DNA of 64,000 nucleotides from Algibacillus agarilyticus. Lineage in GTDB: Bacteria; Pseudomonadota; Gammaproteobacteria; Enterobacterales; Alteromonadaceae. Location: assembly GCF_003286125.1 (NCBI RefSeq), contig NZ_QMED01000010.1, positions 62,001 through 126,000 on the forward strand. The letters are read 5' to 3'. The translations under genes and the position numbers were made by a program. Position 1 is the first letter of the stretch. The number at the start of each line of letters is the position of its first letter. Shown in pieces: positions 22,184-30,760 of this stretch. The notes under the pieces are model-generated. The model was not told the DNA's origin. It saw only the letters and a program-made list of their open reading frames with translations, and did no database searches.

Positions 22184-22400
22184 GTTCACTCCGTTTTATT
22201 TTAGTTCGATACTTATGAATTATGATTAAAGCAGATAAAATCATCTATGAATATTTAACCTGTACTTAATCAGCTTATTAAATAGCTTGGTTTATCATGT
22301 TGGATTGAAATAGCGTGAATAGCAATTTACTTTTACCGATTACACTTATCGATAAAATATATTAAGCTTAATGCTAATTTATAATTTAATCGATTTTATT

Positions 22401-22760
22401 ATGCAAACTACAATTTTCGACAAAATCATAGCTAAAGAAATCCCTGCGGATATTGTCTATGAAGATGATAAGGCACTTGCCTTTAAAGACATTAGCCCAC
22501 AAGCCCCCACTCACCTATTGATCATACCTAAAGTGAGTATTGCCACCATTAATGATATCAATAGTGATAATGCAGAATTAGTCGGTCACTTATTTGTTGT
22601 CGCAGCTAAAATAGCAAAAGAAGCGGGGTTTGCTGATGATGGGTATAGGGTTGTTATGAACTGCAATGAAGATGGTGGCCAAACCGTCTATCATATCCAT
22701 TTGCATTTATTAGCCGGCAAGCCTTTAGGCTGGCCACCTTACCAAGAAAGATTAAAATAA
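22401..22760 (+). CDS. hinT: HIT-family purine nucleoside phosphoramidase
   Basis: 119 residues. The histidine triad is TVYHIHLHLLAG (His98, 100, 102), and the N-terminal part FDKIIAKEIPADIVYEDD is typical of bacterial HinT. It hydrolyses AMP-lysine and other adenosine phosphoramidates in the cytoplasm. The ATG at 22401 matches family N-termini; an in-frame ATG 30 bases earlier would add an atypical hydrophobic leader. No clear ribosome-binding site is visible. Confidence 0.93.
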   Translation: MQTTIFDKIIAKEIPADIVYEDDKALAFKDISPQAPTHLLIIPKVSIATINDINSDNAELVGHLFVVAAKIAKEAGFADDGYRVVMNCNEDGGQTVYHIHLHLLAGKPLGWPPYQERLK

Positions 22761-22773
22761 TAATCACAGATAT

Positions 22774-22809
22774 AAAAAAACCGATAAGCAGCTGCATATC
22801 GGTTTTTTT
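22774..22809. terminator. Bidirectional terminator between hinT and sspB
   Basis: AAAAAAACCGATA (22774-22786), loop AGCAGCTGCA, TATCGGTTTTTTT (22797-22809). A 13-pair stem with A and T flanks serves the convergent genes on both sides. Confidence 0.92.
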
Positions 22810-22825
22810 AACAGTGAAACAGAGT

Positions 22826-23314
22826 TTACTTAATAACTTTCAAATGACTTCTGCTTTTTGCTTTATTGGTTTGCTCAGCTTGCGGTGGCTCTTCGTTTTC
22901 GATTGCAGTTAGCGGCGACTTCGAAACCTCTGGCTCTTCAGCTTCGCTAAGTATGTTGAATACATCACTGCTTTCAACTTCATCACTTTCTTCAATATCT
23001 TCCGGCGGAAACGGCATGCCTTCACCCGTTTCTTTGGCATAGATATAAACAATAGCATAAATAGGCACGATCAAATGTCGAGGCTGACCACCAAAACGCG
23101 CATTAAATGAAAGCTCATCGTCGTTTATTTGTAATGAACCCGTCGATTGCGAGGAGATATTTAAGACAATTTGACCATCTTTAACATGCTCGCGCGGCAC
23201 TTGTACATTTGGCGCATTCGCGTTAACAACTAAGTACGGAGTACAATTATTATCTTGTATCCATTCATACATAGCTCTAACCAAATAAGGCTTACATGAA
23301 GTCATTGTTGGCAT
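22826..23314 (-). CDS. sspB: ClpXP adaptor SspB
   Basis: 162 residues. The N-terminal globular domain (about 5-112, with SCKPYLVRAMYEWI and SFNARFGGQPRHLIVPI) binds ssrA-tagged substrates and the N-terminus of RseA. A long acidic linker (about 113-150) follows, and the C-terminal tail SHLKVIK is the ClpX-docking motif. It starts two bases after the sspA stop. Together with DegS in this window it connects to the sigma-E cascade known from E. coli. Confidence 0.93.
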   Translation of the reverse strand: MPTMTSCKPYLVRAMYEWIQDNNCTPYLVVNANAPNVQVPREHVKDGQIVLNISSQSTGSLQINDDELSFNARFGGQPRHLIVPIYAIVYIYAKETGEGMPFPPEDIEESDEVESSDVFNILSEAEEPEVSKSPLTAIENEEPPQAEQTNKAKSRSHLKVIK

Positions 23315-23316
23315 AA

Positions 23317-23943
23317 CTAAACTCGCATATCTCTTTCAGCATCAGTTAATGATGCTTGAAATGAATCACGTTCAAAAACACGCATCATGTAGTTTTTAAC
23401 TTCTTTACTGCCTTGGCCAATTAAATCAATGCCAAGTTTTGGCAAGCGCCAAAGTAAAGGAGCTAACACACAGTCAACCAAACTGAATTCTTCACTCATA
23501 AAGTAAGGTGTTTCAGCAAACACAGGGGCAATAGCTAAAATACTTTCACGTAATTCAGAACGTGCAGCAGCTGATTCTTCATTGCAAGCTTCGATTTTAG
23601 TAACAAGGGAATACCAGTCTTGCTCGATACGCTCCATCATTAAACGACTTTTACCACGGGCAACAGGATAGACAGCCATCAGTGGCGGATGAGGAAAACG
23701 CTCATCTAAGTACTCCATAATGATATTTGCGTTATACAACACTAATTCACGGTCGATCAAAGTTGGAACGCTTCCATATGGATTTACTTCCCAAAGTTCT
23801 TCCGGTTTGTTGTTTTCGTCAATTAGTTTAATGTCAACACTAACACCTTTCTCTGCTAATACGATTCGAACCTGGTGACTATACAGATCGATTTCGTCAG
23901 CATATAGCGTCATGACAGAACGTTTATTGGCGGCAACAGCCAT
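23317..23943 (-). CDS. sspA: Stringent starvation protein A
   Basis: 208 residues with a glutathione S-transferase fold: an N-terminal thioredoxin-like domain (MTLYADEIDLYSHQVRIVLAEKGV) and NPYGSVPTLID, then a helical domain. SspA binds RNA polymerase and tunes stationary-phase and acid-stress transcription; it lacks transferase activity. AGGAG precedes the ATG at 23943. In operon with sspB; the bc1 genes lie upstream beyond a 165-base gap. Confidence 0.94.
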   Translation of the reverse strand: MAVAANKRSVMTLYADEIDLYSHQVRIVLAEKGVSVDIKLIDENNKPEELWEVNPYGSVPTLIDRELVLYNANIIMEYLDERFPHPPLMAVYPVARGKSRLMMERIEQDWYSLVTKIEACNEESAAARSELRESILAIAPVFAETPYFMSEEFSLVDCVLAPLLWRLPKLGIDLIGQGSKEVKNYMMRVFERDSFQASLTDAERDMRV

Positions 23944-24061
23944 GGGTAATCTCCTAAAATAGCTTGAATATTATCTGACACCTGTCAGTAATATAATCGT
24001 TACTTGTTGTAGAAAAATAATATTTTAACAACAACTTAAGCAAGACTATACAAACACTAAA

Positions 24062-24079
24062 GGGGAGCTAAGCCCCCCC
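24062..24079 (-). terminator. Weak GC hairpin downstream of petC
   Basis: GGGG-AGCTAAG-CCCC on the plus strand, followed on the minus strand by TTTAGTGTTTG. The stem has only four sure pairs, so this is a tentative terminator for petABC. Confidence 0.35.
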
Positions 24080-24108
24080 AATATTAATTAACGCTTACAT
24101 TACACTAA

Positions 24109-24846
24109 TTAGTGTACGTCACGCCAATAATCTTTCTTAAGTAGGTAAATAAAGAACACAAAGATAATTAAAAACCCTATGACCCATGTACCTAATCTTT
24201 CTGATTCTAAACGCGTTGGTTCAGCGGTATAAACTAAGTAATTAACTAAATCACGCATTGCTGCGTCATATTCTTCAGGTGACAATTTACCAGAACCATC
24301 AACTACAATTTTTTCACCTTGTTGTACACCTTCTTCACCATCAACCATTGCAGTGTGCGCAATTTTAGTTGGAATACCTTGTAAGCTTTGTAAAACATGC
24401 GGCATACCTACATTAGGAAATACCGTGTTATTTACGCCAAAAGGTCTTAAAGGATCAACATAAAAACTTCGTAAATACGTATAAATCCAATCAGGGGTAC
24501 GAACACGTGCAACTAAAGTTAGATCAGGTGGTGTGCTACCAAACCATTTAGGCGCATCGTCTTCAGGCATCGTATTAGTGATATGATCACCTACTTTTTC
24601 GCCTGTAAACATTAAATTTTCTTTAAGCACATCAAGTGAAATACCATTGTCATCAGCTGTACGCTGATAACGTTGATATTTTTGCTGATGACAACCTAAA
24701 CAATAGTTAACAAATAATGCCATACCACGTTGAATAGACGCTTTATCCCTTAAATCAACTTCAACATGATCTAAAGGCACACTTGAACCCGCACCAAAAG
24801 CAAGAGCCGGTAATAAAGCCAATAAAGTAATTAGTATTTTTTTCAT
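24109..24846 (-). CDS. petC: Ubiquinol-cytochrome c reductase, cytochrome c1 subunit
   Basis: 245 residues. Signal peptide (about 1-18), heme c site CLGCH (Cys49, Cys52, His53), a later GMPHVLQSLQGI segment whose methionine region supplies the axial ligand in the family, and a C-terminal membrane anchor (about 223-240). It passes electrons from the Rieske cluster to soluble or membrane cytochrome c. The ATG overlaps the petB stop in an ATGA arrangement. Third gene of petABC. Confidence 0.96.
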   Translation of the reverse strand: MKKILITLLALLPALAFGAGSSVPLDHVEVDLRDKASIQRGMALFVNYCLGCHQQKYQRYQRTADDNGISLDVLKENLMFTGEKVGDHITNTMPEDDAPKWFGSTPPDLTLVARVRTPDWIYTYLRSFYVDPLRPFGVNNTVFPNVGMPHVLQSLQGIPTKIAHTAMVDGEEGVQQGEKIVVDGSGKLSPEEYDAAMRDLVNYLVYTAEPTRLESERLGTWVIGFLIIFVFFIYLLKKDYWRDVH

Positions 24847-26111
24847 TTCGTGATCCTCTCTGGTAGAGGCTTACATTTCTCGTTTTTACTATACAACCAT
24901 AATAAGCCGAAGTAGGCAAAGTATAACAATGAAGCAACTTGAGCCATGATTGTATACGTTGGTGTAGCAGGTTTAACACCTAAGTAACCTAATAGTACAA
25001 AGCAAACCGTAAATTGCGCTAAGTTAACCTTATGTAATGTGCTTCTATAGCGAATAGACTTAACTTTACAACGATCTAACCAAGGCAATAATGCAAGCAT
25101 GACAATTGCAGCAAACATCGCAATAACACCTAATAATTTATCAGGTACAGCTCGTAAAATGGCATAGAACGGCGTGAAATACCAAACTGGAGCAATATGC
25201 TCTGGTGTTTTCATTGGGTTTGCAGCTTCAAAATTTGGTGGCTCTAAGAAGAAACCGCCCATCTCTGGGGTAAAGAAGAGCACATATGAACATAATATTA
25301 AGAATATACCAAACGCCACTAGATCTTTTAAAACGATGTGTGGGAAGAAAGGTACAATATCATCCAAGATATCTTTCTTATTAGTGTAATATTCATGAAT
25401 TTTGAACTTCGTTTTCTCATCATCAGATAAAGAACCTTTAGGTCGTTTTACATCAACGCCATCTGGGTTATTAGACCCAACCTCGTGCAACGCAACAATG
25501 TGTAAAAAGACAAGAACAACAATAACTAAAGGTAAAGCAATAACATGCAATGCAAAGAAACGATTTAACGTCGCACCCGAGATTACATAATCACCACGGA
25601 TCCAAAGCGTTATATCATCACCAATAACAGGAATTGCACCAAACAATGAGATAATAACTTGCGCCCCCCAATATGACATTTGCCCCCATGGTAATAAATA
25701 TCCCATGAATGCTTCAGCCATTAAGGCTAGGTATATAAACATACCAAATAACCACAATAGTTCACGCGGCTTTTGGTAAGAGCCATACATCATCCCACGC
25801 ATCATGTGTAAATAAACCACAACGAAGAATGCAGATGCACCGGTTGAATGCATATAACGTAATAACCAGCCATACTCTACATCACGCATGATGTATTCTA
25901 CAGAAGCAAAGGCGCCTTCTGCACTAGGGTTATAACTCATTGTTAACCAAATACCCGTAACAATTTGATTAACTAAAACAATTGTTGCTAAGAAACCAAA
26001 CACATACCAAAAATTCATATTTTTAGGTGCTGGGTATTGTAAAGCATGCATGTTGGCAACACGCATCATTGGAATACGATATTCAATCCAATCAAGTAAA
26101 TTTTTCCACAT
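24843..26111 (-). CDS. petB: Ubiquinol-cytochrome c reductase, cytochrome b subunit
   Basis: A 422-residue polytopic membrane protein with eight or more helices. Heme ligands fit His88/His102 and His189/His204. The quinol-oxidation motif is PVWY (308-311) in place of the PEWY of mitochondria; I recall this variant from other proteobacteria. It oxidises quinol and contributes to proton motive force. Two bases separate its ATG from the petA stop, and AGGGG precedes it. Confidence 0.96.
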   Translation of the reverse strand: MWKNLLDWIEYRIPMMRVANMHALQYPAPKNMNFWYVFGFLATIVLVNQIVTGIWLTMSYNPSAEGAFASVEYIMRDVEYGWLLRYMHSTGASAFFVVVYLHMMRGMMYGSYQKPRELLWLFGMFIYLALMAEAFMGYLLPWGQMSYWGAQVIISLFGAIPVIGDDITLWIRGDYVISGATLNRFFALHVIALPLVIVVLVFLHIVALHEVGSNNPDGVDVKRPKGSLSDDEKTKFKIHEYYTNKKDILDDIVPFFPHIVLKDLVAFGIFLILCSYVLFFTPEMGGFFLEPPNFEAANPMKTPEHIAPVWYFTPFYAILRAVPDKLLGVIAMFAAIVMLALLPWLDRCKVKSIRYRSTLHKVNLAQFTVCFVLLGYLGVKPATPTYTIMAQVASLLYFAYFGLLWLYSKNEKCKPLPERITK

Positions 26112-26113
26112 GA

Positions 26114-26704
26114 TTATGCTGCCCCTTGCTCTTCACCAACTAAAATGGTGTTGTCGTCAATATAGTAATGAGGTGGGATCTGTAAGTTTAATGGCGCAGG
26201 TACGCTTTGAAACACGCGACCTGACATATCAAATTTAGAACCGTGACATGGGCAGAAGAAACCATCAGGCACACCTTCTACTTTCGCTTCAAACTCTTCA
26301 GGAATATACTGAGGTGAACAACCCAAATGAGTACAAATACCCACTGCAACCAATATTTCAGGTTTAATAGAACGGTGTCTATTTTGGGCATAGCTTGGCT
26401 GCTGTTCATTTTCAGACGCAGCATCACGTAGCTGGTCTTCATGACCCGCTAGGCCAGCAATCATTTCAGGTGTACGATTTACAATCCAAACCGGTTTGCC
26501 ACGCCATTCTACGCGCAGCATTTGGCCAGGTTCAATTTTACTAATATTAACTTCTACCGGTGCACCAGCTGCTTTAGCTTTAGCACTTGGGTTCCAAGAA
26601 GCAATAAAAGGAACAGCGGCTCCTGCTACCCCAACGCCACCCACTACTGAAGTGGCGACGGTCAGAAAGCGACGACGACTGTTATCGACAGGCGCATTAC
26701 TCAT
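26114..26704 (-). CDS. petA: Ubiquinol-cytochrome c reductase, Rieske iron-sulfur subunit
   Basis: 196 residues. The N-terminal SRRRFL (9-14) followed by a hydrophobic stretch is a twin-arginine signal-anchor. The [2Fe-2S] ligands sit in CTHLGC (124-129) and CPCHGS (151-156). It takes the first electron from quinol at the periplasmic face. It is exported folded by Tat, and tatABC are encoded 21 kb away in this window. GGAG lies nine bases before the ATG at 26704. Confidence 0.97.
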   Translation of the reverse strand: MSNAPVDNSRRRFLTVATSVVGGVGVAGAAVPFIASWNPSAKAKAAGAPVEVNISKIEPGQMLRVEWRGKPVWIVNRTPEMIAGLAGHEDQLRDAASENEQQPSYAQNRHRSIKPEILVAVGICTHLGCSPQYIPEEFEAKVEGVPDGFFCPCHGSKFDMSGRVFQSVPAPLNLQIPPHYYIDDNTILVGEEQGAA

Positions 26705-27061
26705 CCAATGTTCTCCGAGACTTTAACTTTATGGTAAGTTCAATACCAACTTTAGTGACAATACACCAATCATCATAGTAACAACGCTCATAAAAATTAA
26801 AATCACATAGCCGTTTTGGCTTCTTAGCTCATATTCTTTCACAAGAATGAAAGCAAACTAACTATGTTGACCGAAATGATTAAAAACGCTTATTTATTAT
26901 ACTGATTTGCGTAAATCGACCTAACGCTGACAAAATAAGGTGAATGATATAAAAATTCCGCTATTTTTGACAGGAAAAATGTCAAAAAACACCGTTAAAT
27001 CTAGGCTTTAGTTTGAATTAGATCAAATTCAACAGCGTTGTTTACAAAACAATTAAAAAAT
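26705..27061. promoter_or_regulatory. Upstream region of petABC
   Basis: The gap between petA and the rpsI terminator is about 360 bases, AT-rich and without a gene. It must hold the petABC promoter on the minus strand. The only ordered element I see is an inverted repeat at 26964-26988, listed separately. Confidence 0.5.
26964..26988. promoter_or_regulatory. Inverted repeat TTTTTGACA-N7-TGTCAAAAA upstream of petABC
   Basis: Two perfect nine-base arms flank GGAAAAA. It lies about 260-285 bases before the petA ATG. The minus-strand arm contains TTGACA, a perfect -35 hexamer, but a matching -10 is not obvious at 17 bases. It could be an operator, and no regulator is identified. Confidence 0.4.
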
Positions 27062-27092
27062 GCAAAAAAAAACCCAGTAAAAACTGGGCTTT
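27062..27092 (-). terminator. Terminator of rplM-rpsI
   Basis: On the minus strand CCCAGT-TTTT-ACTGGG (27073-27088) is followed by a run of nine T. It lies about 25 bases past the rpsI stop. Confidence 0.92.
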
Positions 27093-27113
27093 TCTGATAT
27101 TCGAAAATTCGAA

Positions 27114-27506
27114 TTAACGTTTTGAGAATTGTGGACGCTTACGCGCTTTCTTAAGACCCACTTTCTTACGCTCAACTTTACGTGCATCACGAGTAACATA
27201 ACCCGCTTGACGTAATGCTGGACGTAATGATTCATCAAATTCCATTAATGCACGAGTGATACCGTGACGAATTGCACCAGCTTGACCTGTCATACCGCCA
27301 CCAACAACTGTTACATAAATATCAAATTTTTCAGTCATTTCAACTAATTCTAATGGTTGACGAACAACCATACGAGAAGTTTCGCGACCAAAGAAAGTAT
27401 CTAATGAACGTTTATTTACTGTGATGTTACCACTACCTGGACGTATAAATACGCGAGCAGTAGAACTTTTACGACGGCCAGTACCGTAATATTGTGTAGT
27501 TGCCAT
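27114..27506 (-). CDS. rpsI: 30S ribosomal protein S9
   Basis: A 130-residue protein of normal length. It starts [20 protein letters not shown] and ends with the basic tail [12 protein letters not shown] that reaches the ribosomal P site. AGGGAG precedes the ATG. It lies 15 bases after rplM, the standard bacterial pair. Confidence 0.98.
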   Translation of the reverse strand: MATTQYYGTGRRKSSTARVFIRPGSGNITVNKRSLDTFFGRETSRMVVRQPLELVEMTEKFDIYVTVVGGGMTGQAGAIRHGITRALMEFDESLRPALRQAGYVTRDARKVERKKVGLKKARKRPQFSKR

Positions 27507-27521
27507 GCCTATAGCTCCCTA

Positions 27522-27950
27522 TTAGATGTCTAATACTTGAGGCTGTTGAGCCTGATGATTATGCTCTGTGCCAGCGTAAACTTTTAGCTTACGAAACATA
27601 GCACGACCTAATGGGCCTTTAGGCAACATACCTTTAACCGCACTTTCGATGATCATTTCTGGCTTTTTCGCTTGTAATTTATCAAACGTAATTGATTTTA
27701 ATCCGCCAATATAACCAGAATGCGCGTAGTATACTTTATCAGTGAATTTAGCACCGGTAACAGCTACTTTTTCAGCATTAACAACAACGATATAATCGCC
27801 AGTATCAACGTGAGGAGTGTATTCTGGCTTATGCTTTCCGCGTAAACGGCTAGCGATTTCAGTCGCGATGCGACCTAATGTTTTACCTTCTGCATCAACA
27901 ACATACCAGTCGCGTTGAACAGATTCGGCTTTCGCAGTAAAAGTTTTCAT
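27522..27950 (-). CDS. rplM: 50S ribosomal protein L13
   Basis: 142 residues, full length, with the L13 signatures [31 protein letters not shown] and [19 protein letters not shown]. In E. coli L13 represses its own rplM-rpsI mRNA through the leader; a structured leader is also present here (27951-28077). Confidence 0.98.
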   Translation of the reverse strand: MKTFTAKAESVQRDWYVVDAEGKTLGRIATEIASRLRGKHKPEYTPHVDTGDYIVVVNAEKVAVTGAKFTDKVYYAHSGYIGGLKSITFDKLQAKKPEMIIESAVKGMLPKGPLGRAMFRKLKVYAGTEHNHQAQQPQVLDI

Positions 27951-28077
27951 TATTAAATGAACCCAAACTCAAAAAAATCTATAATATAATTGAGGCTTTC
28001 GCCTCCCCATTTTATGCTGAAAACCCCTTCGAGAATTCATACAAGGGCTGACAATATAATCAGCCGGATCGGGCTGG
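27951..28077 (-). promoter_or_regulatory. Structured 5' leader of rplM-rpsI
   Basis: The predicted leader is about 125 bases long. It contains a compact hairpin GAGGC-GAAA-GCCTC with a GNRA tetraloop (27992-28005) and a GC-rich start that includes CCAGCCCGATCCGGCTG. This fits an autogenous L13 control leader as shown in E. coli; the exact fold and L13 binding are inferred. Confidence 0.5.
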
Positions 28078-28083
28078 GGCGCG

Positions 28084-28089
28084 AATTAT
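28084..28089 (-). promoter_or_regulatory. -10 element of the rplM-rpsI promoter
   Basis: The minus strand reads TGTATAATTCGCGCCCC: a perfect TATAAT followed by a GC-rich discriminator, as expected for a stringently controlled ribosomal promoter. The -35 region overlaps a GGTGAA/TTCACC inverted repeat (28097-28114) and matches consensus poorly. Confidence 0.65.
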
Positions 28090-28178
28090 ACAGGATGGTG
28101 AAAAAATATTCACCTTTTTATTTAAAATTTCAATCATAATTCAATAACACACGACTGAAACAAGCCAGAGCAATGCTT

Positions 28179-28886
28179 TTATTTGAAGCACAGAAAGAAA
28201 TTAGCGGTTAAACGACCGGTTTGTGGATCACTATTAACATTTTTATTAATGTCATCAACGTAAATTGAATGAAATACAGACGTTGGATAAATAACTAATC
28301 GATTTTGCTTATATTTAACCAGGTGCGTTAAATTAAAGTGAGCATTAGAATCCGTAAAATATTTACTCTCGGTTTTATCTTGTTGCGAAATAAACTGCTC
28401 TTCAGCTTTGATATAGGTATCAAGCCGTTCAGCGCTAATGCATTCAAAATTTGATGGGTTATGCCGATAAAATGCAGTCCCGCCAAAATCCCCTTGATTC
28501 AAATAGTGCAACACAGCATAACAATTAGGCATTGGCGTATCAAAGTGAGGTTTACTTTGTGCAGGGGTCAAATTTTCAACGGTTGATGTTAGTAATGAAT
28601 AAACCCCATCCATTGGATATAAAGACAAATACGGCGAAACATTAAAAGGGTCACGCTGAAATAGAGGTTTTATTGCGCGTAAAATCGCATTGCCATACTC
28701 AGCGCCAATAGATGAATGCAACCCTGGATAATGCAAACCATCTCGTGGAGAAGTAAAAGGTTGAGCGGCTGCAACACTGCGCACAGATTCAATATTTTCA
28801 ACAAAATCATCAATCACTAAGATAGGTGTTTTCTCGTTACCCACATGGAAAATCGAACATTGCATATTTTGATTAATTTCAATCAT
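28179..28886 (-). CDS. 2-oxoglutarate/Fe(II) oxygenase-like protein (DUF6445-like)
   Basis: 235 residues, no signal peptide. KPHFDTP gives an HxD pair (His114, Asp116), VFHSIY gives His206, and GRLTANFF gives Arg225: the layout of a 2OG/Fe(II) dioxygenase facial triad with its 2-oxoglutarate arginine. Related DUF6445 proteins often sit near TonB receptors and flavin halogenases in marine bacteria; here the neighbours are zapE and rplM. The ATG at 28886 is chosen because longer frames run into zapE. The substrate is unknown. It probably shares the zapE transcript. Confidence 0.65.
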   Translation of the reverse strand: MIEINQNMQCSIFHVGNEKTPILVIDDFVENIESVRSVAAAQPFTSPRDGLHYPGLHSSIGAEYGNAILRAIKPLFQRDPFNVSPYLSLYPMDGVYSLLTSTVENLTPAQSKPHFDTPMPNCYAVLHYLNQGDFGGTAFYRHNPSNFECISAERLDTYIKAEEQFISQQDKTESKYFTDSNAHFNLTHLVKYKQNRLVIYPTSVFHSIYVDDINKNVNSDPQTGRLTANFFLCFK

Positions 28887-28906
28887 AGAATAATATCCAT
28901 CAAAGC

Positions 28907-30022
28907 TTAAGGAATATGAGCTGTGGCAAGATATTCGTGAGATTGCATTTCTTGCAACCGACTCATACAACGTTTAAATTCAAAATTTAACGTCCCGTCA
29001 GAATACAGCCCCTCAATAGGTGACTCTGCTGAAATAATCAATTTAACATTCCGTTCGTAAAACTCATCTACAAGCGAAATAAAGCGCCTAGCGGCATCAT
29101 CATTTGTACGCCCCATATTTTTAACATTACGCAGCAATACCGTATGATAAATCCGGCTGATTTCCATATAATCGGTTTGGCTGCGTGCCGATTCGCATAA
29201 TACTGAAAAATCAAACAATACCACACCATCACAAACTGAACGGCAAGGAATAGCCCGATTAGCAATATCAATGGAAACCGAATGCTCAATAGGCTCTATA
29301 GCCAGTTGAGAGAAATATTGATTTAAATTGATGTCAGCTTGTTCATCTAGAGGTGCATGAAAAATCTCGGCTTGCGTCAGTGTACGTAGTCGATAATCCA
29401 CACCATGGTCAACATTCACAATGTCACAATGTTTATTAATCAATTCAATAGCCGGTAAAAAACGCGCCCGTTGTAATCCGTTGCGATAAAGTTCATCAGG
29501 GATAATATTTGAAGTCGCAACAAGTATGACATCGTGTGCAAATAGTTTTTCGAACAAACCGCCTAGCAGCATAGCGTCGGTAATATCTGAGACAAAAAAT
29601 TCATCAAAACAAATAATCCTGACCTCACTGGCAAATTTTTTAGCGATGACATCCAGTGGGTTTTCAGTATTTTTTAACTGTGCTAATTCATCATGAACCC
29701 GGTGCATAAATCGATGAAAATGCACTCGCATTTTATTATCGAAAGGAAGGCATTCAAAAAAAGTATCAACTAAATACGTTTTGCCTCGACCAACCCCGCC
29801 CCAAAAATACAAACCATTTATAGGTTCTTTTGTTGGTTTCTTAAACAATGTCGTTAAATTAGCGAGAAATCCGGTTGAATTAACTTGATCAGAAGTCACT
29901 AAAGCATCATATAATCGTTGTAGATGCTTAATCGCATTTTCTTGAGCAGGATCATAATGAAAATCGTCTCGTTTTAAATCAGATTGATAACAGGAGAGTG
30001 GCGTTTTTGCAGATATTTTCAT
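28907..30022 (-). CDS. zapE: Cell division AFG1-family ATPase ZapE
   Basis: 371 residues. Walker A GGVGRGKT (75-82), Walker B IICFDEFFV and sensor region VATSNIIPDELY are intact. In E. coli ZapE (YhcM) joins the constricting Z ring and destabilises FtsZ polymers under stress. It is divergent from zapG (yhcB), as in E. coli. The 2OG-oxygenase-like gene follows 20 bases downstream. Confidence 0.94.
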   Translation of the reverse strand: MKISAKTPLSCYQSDLKRDDFHYDPAQENAIKHLQRLYDALVTSDQVNSTGFLANLTTLFKKPTKEPINGLYFWGGVGRGKTYLVDTFFECLPFDNKMRVHFHRFMHRVHDELAQLKNTENPLDVIAKKFASEVRIICFDEFFVSDITDAMLLGGLFEKLFAHDVILVATSNIIPDELYRNGLQRARFLPAIELINKHCDIVNVDHGVDYRLRTLTQAEIFHAPLDEQADINLNQYFSQLAIEPIEHSVSIDIANRAIPCRSVCDGVVLFDFSVLCESARSQTDYMEISRIYHTVLLRNVKNMGRTNDDAARRFISLVDEFYERNVKLIISAESPIEGLYSDGTLNFEFKRCMSRLQEMQSHEYLATAHIP

Positions 30023-30118
30023 ATTTATGATAAAAAGCGATTAGGTTAAAGTATTTTATATTAAGCTAGAATTATACATGCAAGCACGCGCAAATGAACT
30101 AATAGAAGGTAATAAGCT

Positions 30119-30556
30119 ATGACGTGGTTAATCGGAACATCAATTTTTATCGCAGGCACAATCATTGGTTTTGTTGTAAACCACTTTTTGTCTCTTACCA
30201 ATCAAAAAAAGAAGCAACTTGAAGCCGAGTTAGCTGAAAAACAGCAAACTCAAGATGAATTAAAAGTTGCACTTAATGAATACTTAGCGGGTGTTGAATC
30301 AGCATTTTTATCTTTAGCCGAACAAGCACAACAGGCAGCGGTTAAAGCTAACGAATTTAGTTCGACGGTGTCTTCAACTAAAAAGCCGATTGACGAGATA
30401 ATTCCTTACTTTGGCAGTGCCGTAACAGAAGGCTTAAAGCAAACTAAACCGGTTGAACAACTCAGTAAAAATGTAGAAAAAGCCTCAACCGATAATGCGC
30501 CGCTTGATTACACCGAAGGTAACTCAGGTATTTTGATGAACCAAACAGCAAAATAA
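30119..30556 (+). CDS. zapG: YhcB/ZapG family (DUF1043) membrane-anchored coiled-coil protein
   Basis: 145 residues. One N-terminal membrane helix (about 3-24) with GTIIGFVVNH is followed by a coiled coil (about 28-90) and a disordered tail. E. coli YhcB (also called ZapG or LapD) links cell division, elongation and LPS homeostasis. Divergent from zapE and followed by degQ, the conserved gammaproteobacterial order. Confidence 0.9.
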   Translation: MTWLIGTSIFIAGTIIGFVVNHFLSLTNQKKKQLEAELAEKQQTQDELKVALNEYLAGVESAFLSLAEQAQQAAVKANEFSSTVSSTKKPIDEIIPYFGSAVTEGLKQTKPVEQLSKNVEKASTDNAPLDYTEGNSGILMNQTAK

Positions 30557-30647
30557 CTTGAAATTCAAGCAACTAAACATTATTTCAGATCAGCAGTATT
30601 AAATAAACATCACACAGTAACTAAATTAATTTTTATGTGTAGTGAAT

Positions 30648-30676
30648 TGAACTTTTTAAATTTATAACGAGTCTAG
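30648..30676 (+). promoter_or_regulatory. Possible sigma-E promoter of degQ-degS
   Basis: TGAACTT (30648-30654) and TCTAG (30672-30676) are separated by 17 bases, close to the sigma-E consensus GGAACTT-N16-TCTGA. Transcription would start near 30682, about 80 bases before the degQ ATG. Confidence 0.38.
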
Positions 30677-30688
30677 TATGTTATTAAC

Positions 30689-30714
30689 GCATGGGTAAGC
30701 GCTATTGCCCATGC
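30689..30714 (+). other. Hairpin in the degQ leader
   Basis: GCATGGG (30689-30695) and CCCATGC (30708-30714) pair perfectly around a 12-base loop. It would lie right after the predicted start of the degQ transcript, or end the zapG transcript, but lacks a T-run. Confidence 0.5.
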
Positions 30715-30760
30715 AAAACTGACATTTAGTTTTCAATTTAATAGGGGAATCCATTTAAAT

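Noticed and set aside
28179-30022. Biosynthetic cluster around the 2OG-oxygenase-like gene
   Set aside because: Neighbours are zapE and ribosomal protein genes; no synthetase, halogenase or precursor peptide is present.
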